Shown piece by piece: positions 31,706-42,717 of a stretch of DNA of 64,000 bases (positions within the stretch are counted from its first letter, which is position 1; every line of letters begins with the position of its first letter). The stretch lies in NCBI GenBank assembly GCA_032717465.1, contig CM064732.1:21360942-21424941 (forward strand). The letters are read 5' to 3'. Both the position numbers and the translations under genes were made by a program. The DNA is from Coenobita brevimanus. Its lineage: Eukaryota > Arthropoda > Malacostraca > Decapoda > Coenobitidae. The notes beneath the pieces are model-generated. The model saw only the letters and a program-made list of their open reading frames with translations, had not been told where the DNA came from and made no database searches.

Positions 31706-31995
31706 GTATAATCCAGTGTTGACCCATGAGGAGCATAGGAGCCTGGAGCTAGGCAATTTGGTCCTGACATTTAAGATGAGAGTGACAAGCCTCATCCTTG
31801 AGTGACATTACATGAGCAATACAATCTAACCACCCCTTGGATATACAGCATAAACCTGCACAGTCTGAATCCGATTGGAGCGCCTTAATTACCCAGTAAA
31901 CCACCAGGAGCCATGATTAGGTTATATGATTACCACCCAGCACAGTAAATGGTTTCCTTTTGTACAGGGAACCATTTGGCCTGTTACTCAGCGTA
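31703..31995 (-). mobile_element. SINE family 2, copy b
   Basis: The most complete copy. Plus-strand landmarks: CATGAGGAGCATAGGAGCC, GGTCCTGACATTTAAGATG, GAGTGACATTACATGAGC and AGTAAACCACCAGGAGCC. On the minus strand TGGTTTACTGGGTAATTAAG resembles an A box and GGATTCAGACT a weak B box. Its 3' end continues as (TA)n. Confidence 0.7.
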
Positions 31996-32117
31996 GGGTC
32001 ACCCGTAGACAGAAGGAAGATGAAAGAATAAACGAAAGAAAAAAAGAAAAGGAAGGATGGAAAGAAGGAAGGATGTGAGGAAAGGGCAGTCACTCGAGAG
32101 CAGTAGGCTATCTAGTG

Positions 32118-32212
<95 letters not shown>
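31996..32212. repeat. Spacer and (TA)n
   Basis: Purine-rich spacer with GAAAGAA and GAAGGA runs, then (TA)n about 32122-32212, which is the tail side of the next SINE. Confidence 0.85.
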
Positions 32213-32215
<3 letters not shown>

Positions 32216-32587
32216 CATTAGCCGTTTGAGTATCCACTGGAGGACCGGCCTATCCCGACCGAAGTAGGGACGATACAGCCAATGTATCTCTACCAAGTGG
32301 CTTAGGCTGTCTGGTAGAGATTGTATGTAGGGTAAGCAGTGCTTGTAAGTGTAACTGTAGTGTTGAAGTGGCTTTGGATGTGAGTGTAGTCTGTGAACCA
32401 AGTGTAATCGGCCCGAGCAAGCCGATTGGGTGCAAGCATACTTTATAGTAAACGACACTGGTTCAACCACAACACCCCTTGTGTCCGTCAATGCAGTACG
32501 TGGCCGGGTGAACTCTCCCCAAGTTTATAACCCTGGCGGGGCGCGAACCCTGGTTCACCCGTGTACGAAACGCACACTCTACCACTG

Positions 32588-32590
<3 letters not shown>
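32213..32590 (-). mobile_element. tRNA-derived SINE family 1, copy c
   Basis: Minus orientation. The 3' end (CCGTTTGAGTATCCACTGG on plus) abuts (TA)n. The head on the minus strand shows CAGTGGTAGAGTGTGCG and B box GGTTCGCGCCC, but the first bases of the A box are replaced by the (TA)n at 32591-32640, so it is slightly 5' truncated. Confidence 0.82.
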
Positions 32591-32643
<53 letters not shown>

Positions 32644-32658
32644 ATGAATATCATCACC

Positions 32659-33048
32659 ATCACCTATTTGAGTATCCTCTGCAGAACCGGCCTATCCTGA
32701 CCGAAGTGGGGACGATACAGCCTATGTATTTCTATCAACTGGCTTAGATTGTCTGGCAGAGATTGCATGTAGAGTGAGAAGTGCTTGTAAGTGTGATTGT
32801 AGTGTTGGAGTGAGTTTGGATGTGTGTGTAGTCTGAGAAACCAAGTGTAATCGTCCTGCGCAAGTTGACTGGGGGCAAGCATACTTTATAGTATGCGACA
32901 CTGGTTAAACCACAGCACCCCGTATGTCCGCCAAAGCAGTACGTGGCTGGGAGAACCCTCTCAAAGTTTATTACCCTGGCGGGGCGCGAACCCTCGTTCT
33001 CCAATGTACGAAAACGCACACTTTACCATTGAACCACAAGGGCTCCAC
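32659..33048 (-). mobile_element. tRNA-derived SINE family 1, copy d
   Basis: Minus orientation, in tandem with copy c. Head on the minus strand: GGAGCCCTTGTGGTTCAATGG (A box) and GGTTCGCGCCC (B box), both good. Its tail reads GATGGTGATGATATTCATAG before the (TA)n at 32591-32640, and (TA)n also follows its head (33049-33113). Confidence 0.82.
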
Positions 33049-33117
<69 letters not shown>

Positions 33118-33150
33118 TATCTATCCGTCTATCTATCTATCTATTGCTAG
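33049..33150. repeat. (TA)n and (GATA)n
   Basis: (TA)n 33049-33113 then CTAT repeats 33114-33145. The CTAT block is the 3' tail of the minus-strand LINE that follows. Confidence 0.88.
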
Positions 33151-35505
33151 AAGCCTTAATCCCGTAAGGGGTGGCCACAAACAAATAGCCTCCATGTCGC
33201 TCTGTCCCCTGCCATTTCACTGCCCTGCTCCCAGCTCACAGTCTCCTCTCTCATATACCTCTCCACTCCATCCTTCTATCTCATTCTTGGCCTCTCCCCC
33301 CCTCCCCCCCCCTCCACCTCAGTCACATATACTCTCCTTGTCAGTCACTCACTCTCCATCCTCTCCATATGGCCAAACCTCCTTAATGCGTTTCACCTAA
33401 CGCTTCCTATTACATCCACATCCACACCACAACACTCCTTCACTTCCTCATTTGTCAGTCTGTCTCTCCATGTGACTCCACATGCTCCTCTCAGATAACT
33501 CATTTCCACTGCTCTCACTCTTGACTTCTGTCTCTCCGACAAAGTCCAAGCTTCGATTCCATACATCAGAATTGGTATCATAATACTGTCATGTAGTAGG
33601 TTTTTCACTTCTATGCTTACTTCCGTGTTTCATATCGCTGCTTTCAAGGAACCAGCAACCTTTCTTCCCTGCTGCATTCTTTCAAGCACTTCACCCTCTA
33701 AACTTCCATCCTTACTCATCACACTACCCATGTACTTAAACACACTCACATTCTCCATTTCCTCCCTTTCCAGTCTCACTGTACATTGACTGACTTCACT
33801 TCTGTTGAAGACCATCACTTTAACCTTGCAGCTCCTCTTCGTCTGCACTTAACAACACAGTGTAATCTGAGAGCAATATTATAGGGAGTTTCCAAACACT
33901 GCCCTCTCTCACTAGGGCCGTTCCAACATCCACTGCCCTATCTTGTATCACTTTTATAACCCCATCCATATACAGATCGAACAACCATGGAGACATGACA
34001 TCCTTGTTTCAATCCAACCTTCAAATAGAAATATCACGCACTGCAGCCTTAGCACCCTCATACATACTCTTCACTGCATTCAACAACATCCCATCTACTC
34101 CATACATTCTTAATACTTTCCACACTCCTTGTCTATCCACCCTGTCGTATGCTATCTCCAAATCCATGAAGGCTGCTTACAACTTCTTTCCCTTCTCTAG
34201 AAACTTTTCTGCTAAAGATCTAAGAATGAATATCCGATCTACAGAACCTCCTCCCTTCCTAAAACCTCCCCGTTCTTCTCCAGCTAATTCCTCTGTTATT
34301 TCCCTAACTCTATCAGTAAGTATCCTACCATATACTTTTCTTATTACACTAAAGAAGCAAATGCTCCTATGATTACCACACACTTCTTTTTCCCCTTTTC
34401 CTTTGTGCAGTGGAAAAATTATACCTGACTCCCAATTCTCTGGAACTCTACCTTCCTCCCATGCCAGTCTGCACATCTTCCACATCCATTCTATTACTAT
34501 CTCTCCCCCATGCTTCAGCATTCCACCACACACTCCATCAATTCCTGGGGCTTTCCCCATTTTAACTTTCTTCATTGCTTCCACAACTTCCATCCTATTG
34601 ATTTCTTCCTCTCCTCTCACCTCCCTCCTTCTCCCAGCCATTCCACAGCCATTTATACTTGCATTACTTTCATTCTCTATGTTCAACAATTCTTTAAAGC
34701 AGCGTTTCTTAACCTGGGGTGCTAGCACCCCCAGGGGGTGCTGAAATCAATTTTAGGGGGTGCTGGAAAATGCTGCATTATATTTTTTCTTGCTGGATTT
34801 GCTTAGTATTGGCATCCTTGATTTTTTTTTTTTTTTTTTTGAGACAGTATAAAATAAACTCTCAGGCAGTACTTCACTTTACTTTAACCCTGAAGTAGTG
34901 TAGCACCTGCAGTCCCAGTAACCAGATGTAGAGGGGTGCTGGACTGAGACCTTATTACAAGGGGGGTGCTGAGTTCGAAAAAGGTTAAGAAACGCTGCTT
35001 TAAAGTGTTCTGTCCATCTGCTCACTTTTTCTCCCTTCTCTACTAGTAATCTACTATTTTTATCTTTCATTCCCCAGCTAACTTTTTTGGAACCCTAACT
35101 CTCTTCATCTCCTTCCAGAACATTTTCTTACACTCCCTCCAATTTACACTCAAATTCCTTCCAAATTCCTCAACCACTCTCTTCTTACTGTCTCTTACTA
35201 ATCGTTTCACCTCTCTCTTCCTCTCTACATATAACTCTCTCTTCCATCTCTCAACTTCTTCAACGCCCCTGTTTCTCATCCACTCAATATATGCTTTCTT
35301 CTTTTGTGCCACAGCCTCTCTCATCTCTTCAGTCCACCGTGCTGTTCCCTGCACCCCCTTTCGTCTTCTCTTCTTCCCACACATCACCTCACATGCTGCA
35401 CAGATTTCATCTGTGAATATCTTACACACACATTCCATGTCTCCCATCTGCTCCAGTTTATATTTACCCAATCACTCCTCCGCTTCCCTCTTATATTCTG
35501 CCTTT
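33151..35505 (-). pseudogene. RTE-like LINE (copy B), split by a hAT-type MITE
   Basis: Minus order: a pre-RT linker (35471-35067) rich in Lys/Arg/Glu with NWRECKKMFWKEMKRV; SRWTEHFK then, beyond a MITE, ELLNIENESN; KMGKAPGIDG; FPLHKGKGEKEVCGNHRSI; RGGFRKGGGSVDRIF (34250-34210); the palm box degraded to LLSDYTVLLS near 33880, so the catalytic FADD is lost; KSRVRAVEMSYLRGACGVTWRDR (about 33540-33470); and a C-terminal tail ending at GGGATTAAGGCTTC, then GATA repeats. Frameshifts separate the parts. Copies C and F share its 3' part closely. Confidence 0.82.
34700..34997. mobile_element. 298-bp hAT-type MITE in the LINE
   Basis: Ends CAGCGTTTCTTAACC and GGTTAAGAAACGCTG are perfect 15-bp inverted repeats. 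They are flanked by an 8-bp duplication CTTTAAAG (34692-34699 and 34998-35005). CAG(N)G-TTCT-AACC ends and 8-bp duplications are characteristic of hAT elements. The interior carries repeated GGGGGTGCT words and a T run (34815-34833). Removing the MITE and one duplication rejoins the LINE frame between HFK and ELL. Confidence 0.92.
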
Positions 35506-35524
35506 TTCCTATATATATATACAT

Positions 35525-35919
35525 TGTTGGAAGGACACAAGTCAAGAGTGAGAGCAGTGGAAATGAGTTATTTAAGAGAAGCCTGTGGAGTCACGTGGAG
35601 AGACAGGCTGACGAATGAGGATATAAAGGAGCGTTGTGGTGTGGATGTGGATGTGATAGGAAGCGTTATGAGGAACACACTGAGGTGGTTTGGCCATGTG
35701 GAGAGGATGGAGGGTGAAAGACTGACGAAGAGAGTGTATGTGAGTGAGGTGGAGGGTGGAAGAGGGAGGGGGAGGCCGAGGATGAGATGGAGGGATGGGG
35801 TGGAGAGGTATATGAGAGAGGGGGGTGTGAGTTGGGAGCAGGGTAGTGAAATGGCGGGGGACAGGGCGACTTGGAGGCGATTTGTTTGTGGCCACCCCAA
35901 ACGGGATTGAGGCGTCTGG

Positions 35920-35920
<1 letters not shown>
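35525..35920 (+). pseudogene. RTE-like LINE 3' end (copy C)
   Basis: From GGACACAAGTCAAGAGTGAG, an open frame reads SRVRAVEMSYLREACG, RNTLRWFGHVERMEGERL, GGRGRGRPRMRWRDGVERYM, DRATWRRFVCGHPKRD and stops. Only the post-RT tail is present. It ends GGATTGAGGCGTCTGGCA, then (TA)n at 35921-35971. It points away from copy B, but both carry their own 3' ends, so these are two insertions. Confidence 0.82.
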
Positions 35921-35974
<54 letters not shown>

Positions 35975-36223
35975 GAGACTTCACTTCACCGTGAAGATAT
36001 GTATGCAAACTAACCACAGGAGAAATGAAAGGAACGACAGTGAGTACTTTCGTATATTACATCTTCAGACAGAGTGAGACAGAAACGTAAAGGGTAGAGG
36101 TCTTTTATGCACACCCGCAGCAGGTAGTGGCACACAGAACAATGGATGACCTGAATTTTACCTGCGACTTAACTTATGGTCACCTGCAGCAGGGAGTGGA
36201 ACACAACAAAGGATGACCTGAAT
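35921..36223. repeat. (TA)n and a duplicated ~50-bp segment
   Basis: (TA)n 35921-35971. Two similar segments follow: CGCAGCAGGTAGTGGCACAC...GGATGACCTGAAT (36115-36158) and CTGCAGCAGGGAGTGGAACA...GGATGACCTGAAT (36184-36225). Confidence 0.8.
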
Positions 36224-36241
36224 CTAAAAATGCACGTGACA

Positions 36242-36343
36242 AGGGAGGAGGGAGTAGGAGGGGAGGAAAGGGAAGTGGGAGGGAGGGGGAAGGGGGAGGG
36301 GAGGAGGGGAAGGGGGAAGGGGAGAGGAAGGAGGGAGGAGGGG
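36242..36343 (+). repeat. G-run purine tract with quadruplex potential
   Basis: Dense runs of three to five G separated by one to four A, many times in 100 bp. It lies at the 3' end of the transposase pseudogene and forms part of its last frame on the minus strand. Confidence 0.8.
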
Positions 36344-38045
36344 ATAAATACTGCTGCTTGACTTAAGACCTAGAAAATTAATGCTTGGTGTGTCCAACAC
36401 AGGTGTGACTACACCACCTAGAAAGTCATGCATTACATCAGCTCCGAGAAGCAGATGAGACCAACCATTTTACAGAGTCTTGACAGGTACTTCCCTCAAA
36501 TCACTGGCCCAGTTGTAGATGGCTGACTTGAGGTTGTAGCGGCAAAGGTTTTCCACAGTCTGCTGGCCTTGTGTGTCTCATTGCCTTGTGTGTCCCATCC
36601 CTCCCTGCGCTTGTCCTCGTCCTCGAGAACGACCATCACCTTGTCCAGGAACTTCCAATGGTACAGCCTCTTCGTAGTCACTATCACTCCTTGGTCCATT
36701 GATTGGATGAGAGCAGTAGTATTAGGTGGCAAAAACAAGCACCTAATGAGCCCATTCTCAGCCACCAAGTCCTTGTCGCATGGGTGGGCAGGTGCATTGT
36801 CGAGGAGAAGGAGGGCCTTTACCTGGTCGCGTGGGATTCCCAGTTTCTCCGTCTGGTAATGGATGACCTCCTTGATGAAATGGCGGTGGAACCAGTCTTT
36901 GAAGATATGGGCTGTGAACCATGCCTTCAAGGAATGGTACCAGACGAAAGGAAAGACATCCATCACCCCACGAAGACACCGAGGCTGCTTTGCACGGCCA
37001 ACAATAACAAGCTTGAGCTGGTGCATGCCATTAGCATCAGCACAACACAAAGCAGATATCCGTTGCTTGCAGAGCTTGCAGCCAGGTACACGCTTCTCCG
37101 TCTCCTCAGCTAGAGTGTTCTTAGGCAAAGAGCAATAGAATAAGCCAGTTTCATCAGCGTTGTAGACTTGACCGAGAGTGAGGCCCTCCCTGCCGATCAA
37201 GCGCTTCACCTTGTGCCAAAACTCATCTACTCCATCCTCGTTGGTGTCCAAAGCTTCGCCGTGAGACTTACGGTTGGTAAGGCCATGTTGTAACTTGAAC
37301 GCGAAGAGCCAACCTTTGGATGCCTTGAAGTCTAGGGCTTCGTGAAGCCTTGCGAACGTCTCAGTAGCAGCTTTCAGCTCCGTGCCACGCACCATCACAC
37401 CAGCAGCACATTGCTGTCAATACCAAATCAACGTGGAGCGGTCGACTTCTGCATACTTGGGAGTATACATCACCTTCCTCTCCACGTTGCATTTGCTTTT
37501 CGACGAGAAGTCAGCCGTGTACTGCATGAGTTTGTCGTGGGATCTCTTGATATCAAACAAAGTAGATCGGGCCAGGTTGAATTCATGAAGGATGCGTGAG
37601 GTAGACCATCCAGCATCCACCTTGTCCAATATCTCCTTCTTCTTCTCCAGAGTCAAAACCACTCCCTTCCTCTTCTCAGGCAACGGGGCCATCATCACAC
37701 ACAAGAAGGAGAGGCACGAGAGCAGCAGGAGAGCCTGCAGCAGGTAAGACACCACCACAAAAGCGAGCACGTGGGCGGCCATGACGACAAGTTTGCACAC
37801 ACAACAAGAGACAGGTGGTAAGTGGGGAGGATGCAGGGGCTCTCTAGCAGATGTTGGTGGAACAATGCACCAGAACACAGCTGGCCCATACCGTGTGCGC
37901 CAACTTCAAATTACGGGTGGGAAAAAGTCAGATTTTTTTCGAATTTTTTGCGGTTTTTGGCCCATTTTTGGAATATTGGATCCAGAGACGAAAATGTCCG
38001 GTATTGGGGATGTCCGGAAAATGGGCGTCCAGATATTACAGGGAT
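36344..38045 (-). pseudogene. Tigger/pogo-like transposase (Tc1/mariner superfamily), broken
   Basis: Likely start MAPLPEKRKGVVLTL at about 37692 on the minus strand. N-terminal helix-turn-helix (EKKKEILDKVDAG, RSTLFDIKRS), a CENP-B-like second binding part, then a DDE_1 core: Asp in YNADETGLFY (near 37160), Asp in LLLLDNAPAHP (near 36800) and Asp in NTTALIQSMDQGV (near 36700). This enzyme would cut and paste its element at TA sites. Breaks: TGA at 37417-37419 within the binding domain, a frameshift near 36575 (then ENLCRYNLKSAIYNW in the next frame), and a TAA near 36480. The 5' flank to about 38045 has repeated GTCCGG words and may include a terminal repeat (CTGTAATATCTGGACG on minus); I could not pair it with a right end. 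Confidence 0.88.
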
Positions 38046-38049
<4 letters not shown>

Positions 38050-38122
<73 letters not shown>

Positions 38123-38165
38123 TAGGTAGATAGATAGATAGATAGATAGATACATAGATAGATAG
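38050..38165. repeat. (CT)n (TA)n (GA)n (GATA)n compound microsatellite
   Basis: Four blocks, ending in GATA repeats at the tail of SINE family 2 copy c. Confidence 0.92.
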
Positions 38166-38336
38166 ATATATCCATCATCCAATACCACGTTGCCTCATGA
38201 GAAGGGTAGGAGCCCGGGGCTGGGCATGTTGGTCCTGACATTTAAGATGAGAGGGACCAACCTGACTCATCCCTGAGTGGCATTACGTGAGCAATAAACC
38301 TCAACCATCCCTTGGATACAAACCTTCACCGGCTCA

Positions 38337-38338
<2 letters not shown>
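38166..38338 (-). mobile_element. SINE family 2, copy c (5' truncated)
   Basis: Shares GGTCCTGACATTTAAGATG, GAGTGGCATTACGTGAGCAA and CCATCATCCAATACC with the other copies. It lacks the A-box end seen in copy b and is replaced there by (TA)n (38339-38412). Confidence 0.75.

Positions 38339-38412
<74 letters not shown>
38339..38412. repeat. (TA)n microsatellite
   Basis: Pure TA run between a truncated SINE head and LINE D. Confidence 0.95.
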
Positions 38413-38415
<3 letters not shown>

Positions 38416-40170
38416 ATTGGCTCCCAGAATTCCTGGGCAAGATGTTGTGCAGGCAGGGCATTAAAATCTTCAGATGGCAACATTACAAACGACCCGCCTG
38501 GGAAAGCAGATATCTTTGCCGGTACATTTGCCAGAAATTCTACCATAGAGGAAGTCAGCCAGAACTTCCCAGTACTAGAACTTGACTCTCCCGAAATTGT
38601 TCCACATATAATACAGACAAGATACTGTACGTAAAATCCATCCTAGGCAATAAAATCCATCCTAGACCAGTAAAGCTCCGGGCCCAGATGGAATTCTGCC
38701 AATTGGTTTGAAAAAGTGTTCCCCAGAACTTGCCTCTGTTCATGCTAAATTATTCAGGCTATGCATACATTTTTCTTCATTCCCTAATTCATGGAAAGAA
38801 GCCAATATCAACCCAGTTCCAAAGATAGGAAGTTCCTCTGACCCCTCTGATTACAGAGTAATAGCTGTCAATTCTTCTTTTGGTAAGGTATCTGAAACTT
38901 TAATTAATAAGCACATTGTTAAACATCTTGAATACAACAACTTAATTAGTGATAGACAGTATGGTTTTCGCCACGAAAGATCCACCGTTGACATACTTAA
39001 TCTCCTGACTCATACCATTCATCAATCATTCGACCTACGGTACATGAAGAAACTCATGCAGTAGCCCTTGATATTTCTAAAGCTTTCGACAGAGTATGGC
39101 ACCATTCCCTGTTATCTAAACTCCCCTGCTATGGAGTAAAGTATTTTGTCCCTTTGATTTCCTCATATCTCAGCGACAGAAAAATAAAAGTAGATGATGT
39201 ACATTCCAATTTCCACTCAGTGCCACAGGGATCAGTTCTTGTGCCAACCCTGTTCCTGGTTCATATTAATGATCTCTTTTCTATCATCCACAATCCCATC
39301 CAATCATATGCAGATGACTCAACACATCATAGTTCATTCACACTTAGGCACCCGTTTACAAAGTCTATCTCTAACTCTCAACTTAGTACAGCCATCTCCA
39401 TAAATCAAGACTTATCTACAATCAGTGAATGGGGACAAAACAATCTTGTCTCATTTAATGCTAGTAAAACTAAATATATACAATTTACTAATAGACAGGT
39501 ATTGCCAGATTCGTATATTACCTTCATTGGTTCAAATACTCTCATCTCCAAGAGTATTGAAATTCTCGGTGTCTAACTTAACAATGCCCTTAGCTGGACC
39601 TCTCATGTCAGACCACTTGCTAAAACCGCCTCAATGAAAATTGTTTTATTGTACAGAGTCTGTAACTTCTTCACTGACGAGTAGATAGCTATATTTTATG
39701 AGTCATGTGCGCTCTCAGCTTGATACTGCTCACCTTTGTGGAATGGATATGGAGAGGTTGCATTAAAGCAACTAGACATCATTCAGATCAAAGCTGTTAG
39801 AATGATTAATAATCCTCCTATTACAATAAACTACCTCCCCTACAAGTAAGAAGGAATGTTGCCTTCCTTGCATTATTTTACATTTTTATAGCAATTGCTC
39901 AGACGAAGTTGCATCCATTGTGCCACCTCTCCATGCCTTCCCTCGTGCTACACGGGCATCTGGTAGCGCTCATGACTGGAATGTCACTCAGCCATATTGC
40001 AGAACTTCTGCCTGTCAGAAGTCTTTCATTCCCTGAACTGTATCTCTCTGGAACTCGCTTCCCCAGAGTTGTTTCCCTCAAAACTTCAACCTGCAGCTGT
40101 TCAAGTCAAACTGTTACAGATACTTTATGAACAGAGGACACCAGTAATCTGGTGTATGGATTAGTTTTTT
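38413..40170 (+). pseudogene. CR1/L2-group-like LINE (copy D)
   Basis: Plus-strand order: a linker with PGKADIFAGTFARNST; SSGPDGILP (RT start, near 38675); NSWKEANINPVPK; DYRVIAVNSSFGKV; RQYGFRHERST; DISKAFDRVWH (39070-39105); SVPQGSVLVPTLF; the catalytic YADD at 39307-39318; LVSFNASKTKYIQF; ILGV; then after a stop SALSWTSHV-type and YRVCNFF. It continues to a C-terminal tail near 40130. 5' truncated at (TA)n; several stops and shifts (for example near 39062 and 39574) but the palm is largely intact. The clade is judged from FNASKTK and DFSK-like motifs only. Confidence 0.8.
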
Positions 40171-40339
40171 TTTTTTAATTCATTTATTTTATCTTCCTCT
40201 GTTCTGTTATAATAAAAAAAAGTGTACCGCCCTCCGCCTATTGGCTCATATTCATGAAGCTCATAGGTCACTACGCAGGGTTTCCCTACATTATTAATAT
40301 CTGAAAATTCCCGATTCCATCCTATTTTGAGGAGACGTA

Positions 40340-42515
40340 GCTCAAATGGGGTATATATAAGGAAAAGAGGAATAGAGCGAGAAGGGCTGTGCGTGATGCT
40401 AAAGTGGCAGCAGATGAGAGGTGGGGTAGGCGGCTGACAGAGAATTTTCAACAGAATAAGAAAATGTTTTGGAAGGAGGTGAAAAGGGTGTGGAAGGGAG
40501 AGTCTGGGAAGGAAGAACGAGTAAAATCAGAGGATGGAAGGATGTTAATTGAAATGGATGCAGTAAGGAAGAGATGGGCAGAGTATTTTGGAAGATTGTT
40601 AAATGTAGAGGAGGAAAGGGTGGCTGAGATTGTGGCGGATGGAAGGGTGCAAGGAATAAATGTGTTGGGAGAGTTAAATGATTCTTTGATCACGAAGGAG
40701 GAAGTGGAGAAGGCAGTAAAGGAGATGAAAACAGGGAAAGCTGCAGGTATGGATGGGTGTGCTGTGGAATGCCTGAAGGGTGGTGGAGTGACTATTGTTG
40801 ACTGGTTAGTAAGATTGTTGAATGTGTGCTTTGAGAAAGGTATGGTGCCAATTGACTGGGCAAGTGCTTGTGTGGTCCCGTTGTATAAAGGCAAGGGTGA
40901 TAAGTATGAATGTACTAGCTTTAGGGGTATAAGTCTGTTGAGTGTTGTAGGTAAGGTGTATGGCAGAGTGTTGATTATGAGAGTTAGAGAGGGTACAGAG
41001 GGAGTGATTGGTGATGAGCAGTGTGGCTTTAGGAGAGGGAGGGGATGCGTTGATCAGGTGTTTGCTGTGAGACAAGTGTGTGAAAAGTATTTAGCGAAAG
41101 GCAAGGATGTGTTTTGGGCATTTATGGATTTAGAGAAAGCGTATGATAGAACTGATAGGGAGGCTTTGTGGACTGTTTTAAGATTGTATGGACTTGATGG
41201 TAGGTTACTAAAAGGGGTGAAAAGTTTTTATGTAAATAGTAGAGCGTGTGTAAGAGTGGGAAATGCTGTGAGTGATTGGTTTCCCGTGAGAGTGGGGCTG
41301 CGACAGGGATGTGTGATGTCACATTGGTTGTTTAATATTTACATGGATGGTGTTGTAAGGGAGGTGATTGCAAGAGTTTTAGGTGGAGGTCTGAGTCTGG
41401 TGAATGTTGATGGTGGAGAGTGGAATCTGAAGCAGCTGCTGTTTGCAGATGATACTGCACTGGTGACTGATTCAGAGGAGAGATTGAGACAGTTGGTAGA
41501 GGAGTTTGGAAGAGTGTGTGAAAGAAGGAAATTGAAAGTAAATGAGAATAAGTGTAAAGTGATGAAGTGTACGAGGTTGATAGATGGTAGGGGGATGAAT
41601 ATAGTTTTGAATGGTGAGTTGCTTGAGGAGGTAGATTGTTTTAAATATCTAGGGTCACATGTTGCTGTGGATGGAAGAATAGATGCAGAAGTGAAGTTTA
41701 GAATAAATGAAGTAGGAAAGGTGCTGGGAGGAATGAAAAAAAGTGTTTAAATGTCGTTCACTTAGAATGGATGTAAAGAGAAGGCTGTATGAAGGTGTTG
41801 TGGTACCGACTGCGTTATATGGGGCTGAAACATGGAATATGGGTGTAGCAGAGAGGAAAAGTTTGAATGTAATGGAGATGAGGTGTCTGAGGAGTATGTG
41901 TGGAGTGACGCGTATGGATTGGGTGCGAAATGATGAAGTGCGAAGGAGAACTGGAGTTGTTCTGGAGATGGCTGGTAGAGTTGAGCAGAGGGTGTTGCGA
42001 TGGTTTGGCCATATGGAGAGAATGGATAATGAGCGATTGGTGAAAAAGATAACTAGATCTGATGTAAGAGGTGTAAGACTGAGAGAAAAACCACGAATAG
42101 GATGGATGGACAGTGTGAAGAGAGCGTTGGATGCGAGAGGGATGTCTGTCGAACAAGGAAGAGTGGCTGTGCGTGACAGAAATAAATGGAGAGAAATTGT
42201 GAATAAATAAGTGATGACGCAGCCCTGAGGGGATGTTCTCCTGCATTTGGTCTGATCAGCTAGTCAGGTCAGGTGCGGGTAAGGGGATGGGTCTGTTATG
42301 ATGTGGCAGGGGTAAACCAGTTCTGCTGTCGGGCCCTGCTGCGGATGTCTCTGATTGCATTGCGCAGTTGACCCTTGTGCGGTGTGGTGCGGTGAGGATC
42401 TGTCCGTTCTCCCCTTTGGGGATAAGATGCGAATGAATGTGTTTGAATGGGTGAGTAAATGGGGAGTGTGTCGTCCTGTCTCGGCTACCTCCCTTACCTT
42501 GGGGGAAGCAGCCTA
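40340..42515 (+). pseudogene. RTE-like LINE (copy E), nearly complete RT
   Basis: One frame runs through 41750 (451 codons from about 40389, open further upstream), then a shift near 41743 into a second frame ending at 42210. Motifs: MFWKEVKRVWKG; EMKTGKAAGMDG; VPLYKGKGDKYEC; EQCGFRRGRGCVDQVF; FMDLEKAYDRTDREALW; VGLRQGCVMSHWLFN; the catalytic FADD at 41442-41453; VNENKCKVMK; FKYLGSH; then LRWFGHMERMDNERL in the tail. The endonuclease is missing, so it is 5' truncated near 40340. A ~300-bp 3' UTR ends CAGCCTAGT then (TA)n. This is a different family from B/C/F. Confidence 0.88.
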
Positions 42516-42516
42516 G

Positions 42517-42565
<49 letters not shown>

Positions 42566-42637
42566 GAGAGAGAGTGTATATATATAGAGAGAGAGCGAGA
42601 GAGAGAGCGAGAGTGTATATAAATATATATATAGAGA

Positions 42638-42713
<76 letters not shown>
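42516..42713. repeat. (TA)n-(GA)n-(TA)n compound microsatellite, target of Gmr1-like copy 2
   Basis: Starts as the tail of LINE E, has AC and GA blocks, and ends as pure (TA)n directly at the LTR. Confidence 0.92.

Positions 42714-42717
<4 letters not shown>

Noticed and set aside
33151..35920. Copies B and C as one LINE inverted by twin priming
   Set aside because: Both halves carry the same 3' end of the element, so they are two separate insertions.
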